Below, piece by piece: positions 40,003 through 48,701 of a stretch of DNA of 64,000 nt (position 1 is its first letter; every line of letters starts with the position of its first letter). Both the position numbers and the translations under genes were made by a program. The notes beneath the pieces were generated by a model, which did not search any database, was not told the origin of the DNA, and worked only from the letters and a program-made list of their open reading frames with translations. The DNA comes from Streptomyces cylindrosporus (GTDB taxonomy: Bacteria > Actinomycetota > Actinomycetes > Streptomycetales > Streptomycetaceae): NCBI RefSeq assembly GCF_022698165.1, contig NZ_JALDAY010000020.1:62001-126000 (forward strand), written 5' to 3'.

Positions 40003-41598
40003 ATGACCGACATCAGTACAGAAGCGGTAGTGGCCCCCGCCACCACCGACACCCCGCCCGCCCCGGCCCCCGCACAGGTTGTGGCCACGGCGGATGAGCA
40101 GAAGAACAGCCAGGTAGAGGACGCTCCGGGTGGTTGGCCGGTGGCGCCGCTGGCCCTGTCCGGGGCCAACGCCACCGTCTCCACGATCGCGGGGGCAGGG
40201 CTGGTCGGCGGGCCGGTCGCCGCGGTGGTCGCCGCGACCGGCATGGTCGTCTTCGGCACCCTCGCCTCCTACCGCAGCCGCAGCCCCCGCCCGAAGCAGG
40301 CCGCACGTCGGGCCGCCGCGCGGACCGCGGCCCGCCAGCACGCCGCCCGGCACCGCTCCGGCGGCCTCAACACCGCCGGTCGCAAGACCGGTTCGGGTGG
40401 CGGTCGCACGGCTGGCGGGGCGGGCAAGGTCCCCGGTCAGAAGCGGCGCGGACCGGGCTCCGGTCTGGGGCGTGGCGTGGCAGGTCAAGGGCGGTCCGGG
40501 GCGGCCAAGCACAGTGCTCCGGTCTCCCTGAACAAGAGCGCCGGGCTCAAGAGCCGCGGTCGTGGCGGTGCGGCGGGTGCGCTGTCCAAGGTGGGGCAGG
40601 TCAAGGCGCTGCGGAAGGCGCAGAAGCAGGCCGGGGCGTCCCGCGCGCAGAGGCGGGAGCAGACTGCTGCGGCCCGGCGCGCGGTGGCCGACGCTCGCCG
40701 CAACATCCCCAAGACCCACAAGGCGCGGTCGCGGTCGGGTGGTCTGGCGGGTCGGATGCTTGGGGGTGCGGGCCGTAAGGCGCGTGCGGTGAAACAGGCG
40801 GCCATCGCCAAGCAGCGTGCGCGCCGGGACGCGGCCACCGCGCGGAAGGTGGCAGGCGGGCGGTCCAGCGTGCGCAAGGCGCCCGCGCGGCAGGCCGCGA
40901 GGAAGGCCCTGCGCCGCTCTGCAGCGCGCTTCCACGGGCGCCGCGCCCTGGCCGCACTGCTCGCGCTCCCGGTCGGTCTCCTCGGGTTCCTGTCCAGCCC
41001 GTTGGGCCGGAAGTTGGGTCTGCCCTGGCTGGTCCATCCCGGCCGGCGCCTGTACCGGCAGCTGGCCGGTGCGGCCCGTAAGCAGCGCGCCGAGCGCGAT
41101 ACGGCGATCCGTGAGGAGCAGGCCGCCGCGGAGGACGCGGCAGAGCAGGAGGCCGCCCAGGACGCCACGGATGGGCTCGGGGACTGGGTGGAGCGCCCGG
41201 CCGGGCCCATCCCGAACAACACCGACCGCACGTCGACCAGTGAGGGAGAGCACGTGTCCGGGTTCCAGTTCGAAGAGCACGCCGCCGAGATGGAGCAGGC
41301 GGCACAGTCCTACGACCCCGAGGACGCCATGGAGATCCTCGCCATGGTCGAAGGGCTCCCGGCCGCGCTGACCAGCGTGGCGAACGTGATGAAGACCCTC
41401 GCCGAGCGGGCCGACAGTGAGTTCCCGCTGGAGAAGGAGGTCGCGGACGGCTTTAACGACATCTTCGGCGCCCTGATGAGCGCCGTCGCGGTCGCGGAGG
41501 ACATGGGGCCGCTGTTCCGGCAGGCCCACGAGCAGGACATCGCCCGTCACGAGGACCCCCGCAACGGCCCCGAGGCCGAGAAGGGCTGGAACGTCTGA
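40003..41598 (+). CDS. Large basic SpdB-like membrane protein
   Basis: 531 aa. Two N-terminal helices (about 50-90, ANATVSTIAGAGLVGGPVAA, VVAATGMVVFGTLASY), then about 250 residues extremely rich in Arg, Lys, Gly and Ala with no hydrophobic core (PKQAARRAAARTAARQHAAR and similar). A single helix follows at about 320-340 (RALAALLALPVGLLGFLSSP), then an acidic C-terminal domain (410-531, EEHAAEMEQAAQSYDPEDAM). The basic region could bind DNA at the membrane. Next to the TraB gene (1-bp gap), so it probably serves the translocation pore. Confidence 0.8.
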   Translation: MTDISTEAVVAPATTDTPPAPAPAQVVATADEQKNSQVEDAPGGWPVAPLALSGANATVSTIAGAGLVGGPVAAVVAATGMVVFGTLASYRSRSPRPKQAARRAAARTAARQHAARHRSGGLNTAGRKTGSGGGRTAGGAGKVPGQKRRGPGSGLGRGVAGQGRSGAAKHSAPVSLNKSAGLKSRGRGGAAGALSKVGQVKALRKAQKQAGASRAQRREQTAAARRAVADARRNIPKTHKARSRSGGLAGRMLGGAGRKARAVKQAAIAKQRARRDAATARKVAGGRSSVRKAPARQAARKALRRSAARFHGRRALAALLALPVGLLGFLSSPLGRKLGLPWLVHPGRRLYRQLAGAARKQRAERDTAIREEQAAAEDAAEQEAAQDATDGLGDWVERPAGPIPNNTDRTSTSEGEHVSGFQFEEHAAEMEQAAQSYDPEDAMEILAMVEGLPAALTSVANVMKTLAERADSEFPLEKEVADGFNDIFGALMSAVAVAEDMGPLFRQAHEQDIARHEDPRNGPEAEKGWNV

Positions 41599-41599
41599 C

Positions 41600-43705
41600 A
41601 TGAGTGCCACCACTGCCGCGCACAAGAGGAAGCAGGCGGACAGTGGCCCGGTGCTGGACTGGAGTGCCGGTCACGGACCCGTGACCGGCGCCCTGTCCGC
41701 GACCACCGGAGCCCTGGCCATCGCCACCACCGGCGCCGCGACCGGCATGCCGCCCCTGTGGGCGCTGGCCGTGGGCGGGGCTGGCGCCCTCGGTCACACC
41801 GTCGCCGGGCTCAAGGTCCGCAACGCGGGCCGCACCCTCGCCTTCAAGGCCGCGTCCTGGCTGGTCGGCGCCGGATGGACCACCTGGGCCATGACCACCG
41901 GCCCCCTCTCGTGGGCCGCCCTCGGCTCCCTGGCCACGATCGGCGTCGGGATGGGAGCCGGGGCCCGCTCCGTCGCCCTGTACGAAGAGGCCCGCGAGGA
42001 AGAGGCCCTGGCCGCGGAGCGGCGCCAGATCGCGCAGGAGATGAGTGCGGAGCGACGCCAGATCGCTGCGGAGTGGGTGGAGCGAATCCGCCGGATCTGC
42101 AACATCACCGTGCGCGTGCTGGCCGTGGAGATGTGGGAGACCGGCAACGGCTACTCCCTCGACCTCGAACCGCAGGGCGGCACCACCTACGACCGCATTG
42201 CCCAGTACGCCGCGGCCCTGTCGGCGGACGCGAAGCTCCCGCACGGCTGCACCGCCGCGGTCGGCCCCGGCGTCCACCAGGGCCGCGCCATCGTGGACGT
42301 CACCACCCGCAACGTCCTCGCCGAAGCCCGCACCTACCCCGAGGACTACACACCGCTGTCGATCCTGACCGGCATCCCCTGGGGCTTCCGCACCAACGGT
42401 GACGACGTCCTCGCCTACCTGCGCGAGCAGTGCGCGCTGGTCGTCGGGCCGACCGGATCGGGCAAGACGAACATGCTGCACACGATCCTGGCCGGACTCG
42501 CCCGCGCCGAGGACGTCCTGACCTGGGTGATCGACCTGAACGCCGGATCGGCCGGCCTGCCCTGGGTGCGCCCCGCCCTCAGTGGCGAACTCAAGCAGGC
42601 GGACGGGAGTCCGGTGCGGCCCGGCGTGGACTGGCTCGCCGGAACCTACGAGGAAGCCTTGAGGCTGCTGGACGCGGCGATCGCGGTCGGTCTGCACCGC
42701 AAGCGCGCGTATCAGGAGCTGATGGCCAAGTACGACACCGACCTCCTGCCGGTCAGCGCGAAGATTCCCCAGATCATGCTGGTCATCGACGAGGGCGCGG
42801 AGATCCTGGTCAGCACCGACCGGCGGATGAAGGAACTCGCCAAGCGCATCTATGAGTTCATCCGCATGCACCGCTCGATGGGCGGTCGCACGATCATCAC
42901 CGCGCTCGGGGCGACCGGCAGCGTGCTGGGCAACCTTCTCATCCGCCGTGAGGCCAAGGTCCGTGTCGCCCTGACGGGTGGTGAGACCGAGGGCATGGAC
43001 CTCTCCAAGATGTTCCCCGGCCGGCGCGGGCTGCGGGTGGATCAGGCGCCGTTCAAGGGTGCTGGCTTCATGGGCACCCCCGAGTCGCCGGGCGCGCTGT
43101 TCAAGGCGTGGCGGATCAAGCCCTCCCAGATCCGGGACATCACCGTCGCCACCAGCGACCGGCACCCGCGTCTGGACGCGGTGTCCGCGAATGCCGCGGG
43201 CGCCGACTACGCGCGGCGGTGGGACGCGGACCGGACCGCGTGGATGCGCGACGTCACACCGGAAGCGACCGGCACCGAGCAATTGGCGCCCGGTGCCAGC
43301 GGCGGGCTGAACCTGTCCGCCCACCGCGCCGGGAAGCCGGATGGAGACGACGACCTGTTGCGCCGGTTCCGCGAGGAGATCGACGCCCAGTTCGCCACCG
43401 CTCCCGATCCGGACGCGCCGTCGCCCGCGACGGGGTTGAACCTGTCGGCGCTGCGCCGGGAGCAGGAGCAGGACAGTCCTGCGCAGCGGGCCGCGCTCGC
43501 CGCGCTCCTCGCCGCGGGCCCGGAAGGGACGGGCGCGTCCGCGATCGCTCGCGCGCTGGCGGACCAGTACGGCACGACGCGGCAGACGGTCGTGGGCTGG
43601 CTCAAGACGTGGGCCGACGAGGGCACCGCGGTGCGGGTCGGGGAAGGCACCAAAGCCCGCTACGTCCACCGCGACCACGCCCCCGAGCCGCCCTCGGGCG
43701 ACTAG
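41600..43705 (+). CDS. FtsK/SpoIIIE-type conjugal transfer ATPase (TraB/TraSA)
   Basis: 701 aa. Two or three N-terminal helices (35-125), then the motor: Walker A GPTGSGKT at 283-290, Walker B IMLVIDEGAE near 392, and the RecA-like end MGGRTIITALGATGS. The C-terminal winged helix (about 625-690, SAIARALADQYGTTRQTVVG, WLKTWADEGTAVRVGEGTKA) should recognise the clt repeats. In Streptomyces one such hexameric ATPase suffices to move double-stranded DNA. The GACAAG array lies directly downstream, as expected for a clt. Confidence 0.93.
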   Translation: MSATTAAHKRKQADSGPVLDWSAGHGPVTGALSATTGALAIATTGAATGMPPLWALAVGGAGALGHTVAGLKVRNAGRTLAFKAASWLVGAGWTTWAMTTGPLSWAALGSLATIGVGMGAGARSVALYEEAREEEALAAERRQIAQEMSAERRQIAAEWVERIRRICNITVRVLAVEMWETGNGYSLDLEPQGGTTYDRIAQYAAALSADAKLPHGCTAAVGPGVHQGRAIVDVTTRNVLAEARTYPEDYTPLSILTGIPWGFRTNGDDVLAYLREQCALVVGPTGSGKTNMLHTILAGLARAEDVLTWVIDLNAGSAGLPWVRPALSGELKQADGSPVRPGVDWLAGTYEEALRLLDAAIAVGLHRKRAYQELMAKYDTDLLPVSAKIPQIMLVIDEGAEILVSTDRRMKELAKRIYEFIRMHRSMGGRTIITALGATGSVLGNLLIRREAKVRVALTGGETEGMDLSKMFPGRRGLRVDQAPFKGAGFMGTPESPGALFKAWRIKPSQIRDITVATSDRHPRLDAVSANAAGADYARRWDADRTAWMRDVTPEATGTEQLAPGASGGLNLSAHRAGKPDGDDDLLRRFREEIDAQFATAPDPDAPSPATGLNLSALRREQEQDSPAQRAALAALLAAGPEGTGASAIARALADQYGTTRQTVVGWLKTWADEGTAVRVGEGTKARYVHRDHAPEPPSGD

Positions 43706-43707
43706 TG

Positions 43708-43855
43708 CTTGTCGCTTGTCACCCGTCCCGCACGCACACTCCTTCCCAGGGTGTCTTGGGGGTCGAAAACGGCTTGTGACCTGCGAGGCGACAAGCGACA
43801 AGACAAGCAAGGCGACAAGACAAGCGACAAGCCGCACGACAAGTCAGACGACAAG
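43708..43855 (+). repeat. GACAAG repeat array, candidate clt/TraB recognition site
   Basis: Eight direct GACAAG copies in 66 bp (starting 43790, 43797, 43802, 43814, 43819, 43826, 43838 and 43850), several as CGACAAGC, plus two inverted copies CTTGTC at 43708 and 43715. Non-coding, just after the TraB-type gene. In plasmids such as pSVH1, TraB binds short tandem repeats in a clt locus placed beside traB. The assignment is by analogy. Confidence 0.7.
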
Positions 43856-43860
43856 CCATC

Positions 43861-43894
43861 GGCGGGCAGCATCCGGGTTCGGGTGCTGCCCGCC
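43861..43894 (+). terminator. Hairpin after the repeat array
   Basis: GGCGGGCAGCA (43861-43871), 12-nt loop, TGCTGCCCGCC (43884-43894), perfect 11-bp stem, 23 bp before the next GTG. Possible terminator of the first transfer transcript. Confidence 0.5.
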
Positions 43895-43917
43895 GGCCGT
43901 TCCCGAGGGAGCCGCTC

Positions 43918-44109
43918 GTGATCGTCACCCTGTCCGCCGTCGCCCTCTTCGGGCTCCTCACGTTCGTCCTCATCCGCTCCCGCTACGTCGGCCCGGGCGC
44001 CGCGCTCGCGGTGTTCCTGTTCGGGTTCTTCACCGCCGACACCGGAGCCTCCACCGCCATCCGCGCCGCCATACAGGCCCTCATCAACGCCGTATCCACC
44101 ATCGCCTGA
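43918..44109 (+). CDS. Small two-helix membrane protein (SpdD-like)
   Basis: 63 aa, GTG start after GAGGGAG. Almost all hydrophobic: VTLSAVALFGLLTFVLI and GAALAVFLFGFFTADTG, then a helical tail AIRAAIQALINAVS. Small Spd proteins of this kind are typical after traB in AICEs and help plasmid spread in the mycelium. Role inferred. Confidence 0.7.
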   Translation: MIVTLSAVALFGLLTFVLIRSRYVGPGAALAVFLFGFFTADTGASTAIRAAIQALINAVSTIA

Positions 44110-44132
44110 CCCACCGGAAGAAAGGCACTGCC

Positions 44133-44639
44133 GTGAGCGAGACCGAGAACGCCACCACCGACTGGTGGCCGCGCATGAGCGACGAGGCGGCCAACGCCGA
44201 AGCCCGCCGCATCATCGACGACGTCTACCGGCCCACCCCGCCCCCGGCGCTGATCCTCACGTCCTACCGCGACGACACCGAGCCCCCGACCGTCGGGGAC
44301 GCGCCGCCGGTCTGGCAGGACGACCGCCGGATCGTGCCCGCCTGGGCCGCAGGAACCGCGGTCGCCTCCCTCGGCATCGGCGCCGGCACCACCGGAATCG
44401 GCTGCGGCATCTGGCTCGTGCTGAAGGGATTCGCCTCCATGTCCGTGACCGGCGTCATCTGCATGGGCGTCCTCCTCTCTGGCATCGCGTTCGCGGCCCT
44501 GTCCATCGGCGCCGCCCTCTCCCGCGCCAGGCGCTCCGTCTCCCACGCCGTCTACACCGGGCCGGTCACCAAGCACACTCACGTCACCACCCACACCCGG
44601 GGCGCGTTCGCCCGCTCCCACACCCACCTGCACAACTGA
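44133..44639 (+). CDS. Two-helix AICE membrane protein
   Basis: 168 aa from GTG 44133 (GAAGAAAGG upstream). Cytoplasmic N-terminus with EARRIIDDVYRPTPPP, two helices (about 74-95 ASLGIGAGTTGIGCGIWLVL and 102-125 TGVICMGVLLSGIAFAALSI), then a His/Thr-rich tail (VTKHTHVTTHTRG, SHTHLHN) that could bind metal or nucleic acid. Spread-operon member; function unknown. Confidence 0.75.
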   Translation: MSETENATTDWWPRMSDEAANAEARRIIDDVYRPTPPPALILTSYRDDTEPPTVGDAPPVWQDDRRIVPAWAAGTAVASLGIGAGTTGIGCGIWLVLKGFASMSVTGVICMGVLLSGIAFAALSIGAALSRARRSVSHAVYTGPVTKHTHVTTHTRGAFARSHTHLHN

Positions 44640-44651
44640 CAGGAGCCTGCC

Positions 44652-45161
44652 GTGACCACCGAGACCACGAACGCCGCGGCCCTGGCCGACCAGGCCGCAG
44701 AGACCATCCGCTCCCTCAACTACGCCACCCTCCCCGACGCCAGTGGCCTGGCCTTCCCGGGCGACGCCTATAGCACCGTTGGCAGCCTCTCCACGCTCGC
44801 CATGCGCCTTCCTCAAGCCCTGCACCAGGTGCAGGCGTTCATCGACCGGCAGCACGAGACCGGCGACCTGTACAGCGACCAGGGCCCGGAGGACCTGCAA
44901 GCGCGTATCGCGTGCCTGCGGGGCGCCACCGGCGACGCCGTGCGCGCCGCGGAAGCGCTGTTGGACGCCCTCGACCAGGCCCACATCGCGCTGAGCCCGA
45001 TCGGCGCCCGTGGCCACGGCCTCGACGACGAGGAAGAGCAGCCGTGCGGGGAGGGCATGTGCCAGTGCGCTTGCGTCGGTCTGCTGCACCCGTGCGGCTG
45101 CGACTGCCTGCACGACGACGACTGCGACTGCGACTCCTGCGACGCCCGCGACCAGTACTAG
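44652..45161 (+). CDS. Hypothetical AICE protein with Cys-rich tail
   Basis: 169 aa, GTG start with AGGAG upstream. Helical body (ALADQAAETIRSLNYATLP, LSTLAMRLPQALHQVQAFID, AVRAAEALLDALDQAHIALS). The last 40 residues hold 12 Cys in clusters with Asp/Glu (EGMCQCACVGLLHPCGCDC, DCDCDSCDA), a probable metal-binding tail. No family recognised. Confidence 0.75.
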   Translation: MTTETTNAAALADQAAETIRSLNYATLPDASGLAFPGDAYSTVGSLSTLAMRLPQALHQVQAFIDRQHETGDLYSDQGPEDLQARIACLRGATGDAVRAAEALLDALDQAHIALSPIGARGHGLDDEEEQPCGEGMCQCACVGLLHPCGCDCLHDDDCDCDSCDARDQY

Positions 45162-45252
45162 CTACGCCAAGGGCGGCCCCCATCGTCTCGCCAAAGCCGC
45201 GGGGCCGCCCTTGCCAGCCAGCATCCATCAAAGGAACTGGAGACAACCCAGC

Positions 45253-45945
45253 ATGACGCAACCGGCCATCATCCGGCGAGTGCGCGGCCATCGCCCGCGC
45301 CTACTGGACCTGTACTGCAAGCAGGGCGGCGCAGCCAGGGGCTACGCCGACGCCGGGTTCGACGTGACCGGCGTCGACAAGGACCCCCAGCCCCGCTACC
45401 CCTACCGGTTCGTACAGGCGGACGCGATCGCGTTCGTCCTCGAACACGGAGGCGCGTTCGACTTCATCCACGCCTCACCGCCCTGCCAGCACGACACCGA
45501 CTGCCAGCGCCTCCACGGCAACGACCATCCGGACCTGATCGCCCCGACCCGTACCGCGCTGGAGAGCAACGGCCGGCCGTGGGTGCTGGAGAACGTCGGC
45601 GGTGCGGTGCCCAAGCTGAGCGATCCCGTGATGCTGTGCGGGCCGATGTTCGGCGTGGCCACCTACCGGCACCGGTTCTTCGAGACCGGAGGCGGCTTCA
45701 CCCTCCCGCAGCCCGAACACCCGGCCCACACGGTGCCGCAGGCCAAGATGGGCCGGCCCGTTCCGCCCGGCTGGTACGGGCAGTTCGTCGGCAACTTCTC
45801 CGGCGTCCAGGCCGCCCGTGATGTGCTCGGAGTGCCGTGGATGAACCGCGACGGCATCCGCGAGTGCATCCCGCCCGCCTACTCCCGGTACATCGGCATC
45901 GCCGTGCTGACCCTGCTCGCTCCCGTCCTGGGGGTGGCAGCGTGA
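45253..45945 (+). CDS. C5-type DNA methyltransferase-like protein (short)
   Basis: 230 aa, ATG 45253. Motif I LLDLYCKQGGAARGYADAGF, motif II-III DVTGVDKDPQ, motif IV with the catalytic Cys in HASPPCQHDT, motif VI WVLENVGGA, then PPAYSRYIGIAVL like motif X. No room for a separate target-recognition domain, so either specificity is minimal or the protein works with a partner. It has no cognate endonuclease, so it is an orphan that could shield incoming AICE DNA from host restriction. GTGA overlap with the primase gene. Confidence 0.85.
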   Translation: MTQPAIIRRVRGHRPRLLDLYCKQGGAARGYADAGFDVTGVDKDPQPRYPYRFVQADAIAFVLEHGGAFDFIHASPPCQHDTDCQRLHGNDHPDLIAPTRTALESNGRPWVLENVGGAVPKLSDPVMLCGPMFGVATYRHRFFETGGGFTLPQPEHPAHTVPQAKMGRPVPPGWYGQFVGNFSGVQAARDVLGVPWMNRDGIRECIPPAYSRYIGIAVLTLLAPVLGVAA

Positions 45946-46769
45946 ACAATCACCTGCGCACCGCCCTGCAGCTCGCGGCGGAGGGGCTGCCCGTTCTGCC
46001 GCTGCGTAAGGGCAAGGTGCCCTTCGCCAACTGCCCCGCGTGCCTGTACACCGCGTGCGGGGGCCGGCCGAACATGAAGACCCCCGGCCCCTGCACCTGC
46101 CCCGCCCCCTGCCACGGATGGGCCGCCGCCACCACCGACACCAGCGTCATCACCTCGCCGGCATGGGCGAGCGCTTGGCAGAGCGCCGCGGCCATCGCCT
46201 ACCACCCCGGCGGGGCGGGGCTGACCGTCGTGGACTGCGACAACGCCGACGCCCTCGCGTGGGCCCGCGAGACCCTGCCCGCCACTCGGACTGTGCCCAC
46301 GACCCGCGGTGAGCACTGGCTCTACCGCGGGACGATGCCGTCGGCCAACGGCGTGCGGCCCGGCGTGGACATCAAGTCCACGATGTCCTACGCCCGCTGG
46401 CTCGGGCCGGGCACCGGCACCCTGGGCGCGCTGCCCGACGTCGTGCGCACGCTCACCGCAGCCAAGCCCACAGCCCCCGTACCCGTCAGGGTTCCCGCGC
46501 CGGTCGGGGGCGGGGAGTGCCGGCATCGGACGCCCGCGTTCCTGGAGCGCGGGATCGCCATGGCGGAGCAGCGCATCACCGCAGCCCGCAGCGCCATCCA
46601 TGCCACCGTCTACCGGACGTTCCTGGCCGTGCTCTCCACGCACGGCCGGTGCGGCTGCCTCACCGAGGATCACATCGCCCGCCTGTTCACCGCCGCTCAG
46701 ACCAAGGGCGAGACCACCCGGCACTGCGCCGATGCGTGGACCAACGCACGCACCACGTTGGGGCTTTGA
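45942..46769 (+). CDS. AICE bifunctional primase/polymerase (Prim-Pol)
   Basis: 275 aa from GTG 45942 overlapping the methyltransferase stop. N-terminal prim-pol: LQLAAEGLPVLPLRKGKVPF, two Cys clusters (NCPACLYTACGG, PCTCPAPCHGW), the metal-binding DxD in LTVVDCDNADA, His of TTRGEHWLYR, and NGVRPGVDIKSTMSYARWLG. The C-terminal helical end is ETTRHCADAWTNARTTLGL. Two bases separate its stop from the helicase-like gene. Together they form the Prim-Pol class replication module of AICEs. Confidence 0.88.
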   Translation: MNNHLRTALQLAAEGLPVLPLRKGKVPFANCPACLYTACGGRPNMKTPGPCTCPAPCHGWAAATTDTSVITSPAWASAWQSAAAIAYHPGGAGLTVVDCDNADALAWARETLPATRTVPTTRGEHWLYRGTMPSANGVRPGVDIKSTMSYARWLGPGTGTLGALPDVVRTLTAAKPTAPVPVRVPAPVGGGECRHRTPAFLERGIAMAEQRITAARSAIHATVYRTFLAVLSTHGRCGCLTEDHIARLFTAAQTKGETTRHCADAWTNARTTLGL

Positions 46770-46771
46770 GC

Positions 46772-48253
46772 ATGGAAGACGACGACAAGAACCCGGCCCG
46801 GAAGGTCATCGCGGACTACGCCCAAGAGCGCTTCCGCTACTTCCGCACCGCCGACGGCACCGTCTACGCACAGCGCAAGGGCCACCCCGTGGCCCGCCCG
46901 ATCCGCTCCCAGGGCACCACCGGCAGCCACCGCCAAGAACTCATGGTCGGCCTGTTCAAGGACGGACTCGGCACGTTCAACGGCACCGCGATGAAGGAGG
47001 CACTCGACTTGATCGAAGCACTCGCCCTCACCGAACAGGTCCAGCCCGTCCACATCCGCGTCGCCCCCGGCCTGGACGGGGCCACCTGGCTGGACCTGGG
47101 CCGCAACGACGGCCAGTCCGTGCGCATCCACCCCACCGGCTGGGACATCGCCGTCCCCGACCCGGCAGAGGTGTGCTGGCGGCGCACCCAGCTCACCGGC
47201 GAACTCCCGCTGCCCGCCAAAGACACCAACGGCAAAGGCATCGACGCCCTGTTCCGGCTGTGCAACTTCGTGAACGCCGAGACGGAGTGCCTGGCCATGG
47301 CCTGGTTGGTCGGCTGCCTGGAACCCTCCGTGCCCGTCCCCGCCCCCTTCCTCACCGGACCCCAGGGCGCGGGCAAATCCACCGCCGGGCGAATGCTGAT
47401 CCGGCTCATCGAGGGCATGAGCAGCGACCTGCGCCGGGCCCCGAAGGACGAGGACAACCTGATCGCGGCTGTCGCCGCGGGATGGGTCACCGCGCTGGAC
47501 AACCTCTCCCACATGACCCCGGACCTGTCCGACGCCATGTGCTGCATCGTCACCGGAGCCGAGTCCGTGAAGCGGGCCCTGTTCACCGACGGAGACGTCT
47601 TTCGCGCCCGCTACCGCCGCCCCCTGCTGCTGACCGGCATCGACGTCGGTGTGATCCGCCCCGACCTCGCCGAACGCCTCCTGCCGCTGCGCCTGGAACG
47701 CCCGAAGGTGCGGCGCACCGAAGCGGAGCTGTGGGCAGAGTACGCGGAAGCCCTGCCCGTGATGCTCGGCTCCCTGCTGGATTTGACCGTCAAGGTCCGC
47801 GCCGCCACCGCGGAGACGCCAACGGATCTGCGGATGGCGGACTTCGCTCACCTGTGCGCGCAGCTCGACGAGGCGATGGGCTTCGGCGCGCTGGCGGCCT
47901 ACCGGGCTGGGCTGGACGACCTCAACGACGACGTCATTGAGGGTGACCTGCTCGCGCAGACCGTCCTGCAGTATGCGGCCGGCATGGAACCGGGGGCGCA
48001 GGAGCGGATGTCGTCCGCGGAGTGGCTGCACCTGCTCACCCGGCTCTACAGCGGCGAGGACTGCCGCCCGCTGCCCAAGGGGTGGCCGACCACCGGCAAG
48101 GTCCTCTCCGACCGGCTCAAGCGTCTTCAGCCCACCCTCGCCGCCCGCGGCCTGGTCGTCGACTGGGGACGCACCAAAACGGCCCGCTACATCGAGCTGA
48201 CCGAACCCGCACCGACGCCGGCACCCGAGCCGCAACAGGAGCCCGCGTTCTGA
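46772..48253 (+). CDS. Helicase-like ATPase, replication partner of Prim-Pol
   Basis: 493 aa. The ATPase core is at about 185-330: Walker A FLTGPQGAGKSTAGRML, Walker B-like GWVTALDNLSHM, then CCIVTGAESVKRALF and RPLLLTGIDVGV. The C-terminus (about 410-480, SSAEWLHLLTRLYSGEDCRP, LSDRLKRLQPTLAARGLVVD) reads as a winged helix for origin binding. Single-copy replication initiator/helicase of the AICE is the best reading; helicase activity is not proven. Confidence 0.82.
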   Translation: MEDDDKNPARKVIADYAQERFRYFRTADGTVYAQRKGHPVARPIRSQGTTGSHRQELMVGLFKDGLGTFNGTAMKEALDLIEALALTEQVQPVHIRVAPGLDGATWLDLGRNDGQSVRIHPTGWDIAVPDPAEVCWRRTQLTGELPLPAKDTNGKGIDALFRLCNFVNAETECLAMAWLVGCLEPSVPVPAPFLTGPQGAGKSTAGRMLIRLIEGMSSDLRRAPKDEDNLIAAVAAGWVTALDNLSHMTPDLSDAMCCIVTGAESVKRALFTDGDVFRARYRRPLLLTGIDVGVIRPDLAERLLPLRLERPKVRRTEAELWAEYAEALPVMLGSLLDLTVKVRAATAETPTDLRMADFAHLCAQLDEAMGFGALAAYRAGLDDLNDDVIEGDLLAQTVLQYAAGMEPGAQERMSSAEWLHLLTRLYSGEDCRPLPKGWPTTGKVLSDRLKRLQPTLAARGLVVDWGRTKTARYIELTEPAPTPAPEPQQEPAF

Positions 48254-48274
48254 ACCGGGGGTCACGGCACACAG

Positions 48275-48318
48275 CAAGAAGAGCACCCGTTCCGACACGG
48301 CCGGGGGTGCTCCTCTTG
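48275..48318 (+). terminator. Terminator of the transfer/replication operon
   Basis: CAAGAAGAGCACCC (48275-48288) pairs with GGGTGCTCCTCTTG (48305-48318) with one mismatch, followed by TTGTT. 22 bp after the helicase-like gene stop. Confidence 0.75.
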
Positions 48319-48434
48319 TTGTTCGGTGCGTAGCACCGCCCGAAGGACGTGCCGCGCAGCGGCTCCTTCTTCGCTCTCTGAGTCGCGCACAACTACAGAC
48401 ACCACCCCCTCTTTTTCCTAAGTAGGGGAACGCT

Positions 48435-48639
48435 GCGTCACCTGCGTCACCCACGCCGGAAAACGGCCCCTGAACAGCAGAGAAGGCGGTGACGCAGAGC
48501 CCAACCGTCTGCGTCATCGTGCGTCACCTGCGTCACCCCCCGGTGACGCAGGTGACGCGGCGGTGACGCAGCCCCACCAGGCTCCGTCACCGATAATCGC
48601 AGGTCAGCGGCCTGAATGACGCAGGTGACGCGGTGACGC
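48435..48639. other. Iteron array, candidate AICE replication origin
   Basis: TGACGC occurs 12 times in 205 bp: seven direct (48490, 48544, 48553, 48564, 48617, 48626, 48634) and five inverted (48435, 48444, 48511, 48521, 48530), mostly as GGTGACGCAGG. The centre is a perfect palindrome, 48521-48537 with 48542-48558 (17-bp arms, CCCC spacer). Non-coding, between the replication genes and xis. Typical of an initiator-binding origin. Activity is inferred. Confidence 0.75.
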
Positions 48640-48701
48640 AGAAATCCGAACCTCGGACAGGTCCAAGCGTCGGAACCTTCGAAGCGAGCCCAAGAGGAGA
48701 C

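Noticed and set aside
43790..43855. Short regular repeats that might be a CRISPR array
   Set aside because: Units of 6-8 bp with 0-7 bp between them and no unique spacers of constant length; no cas genes. Better explained as a clt.
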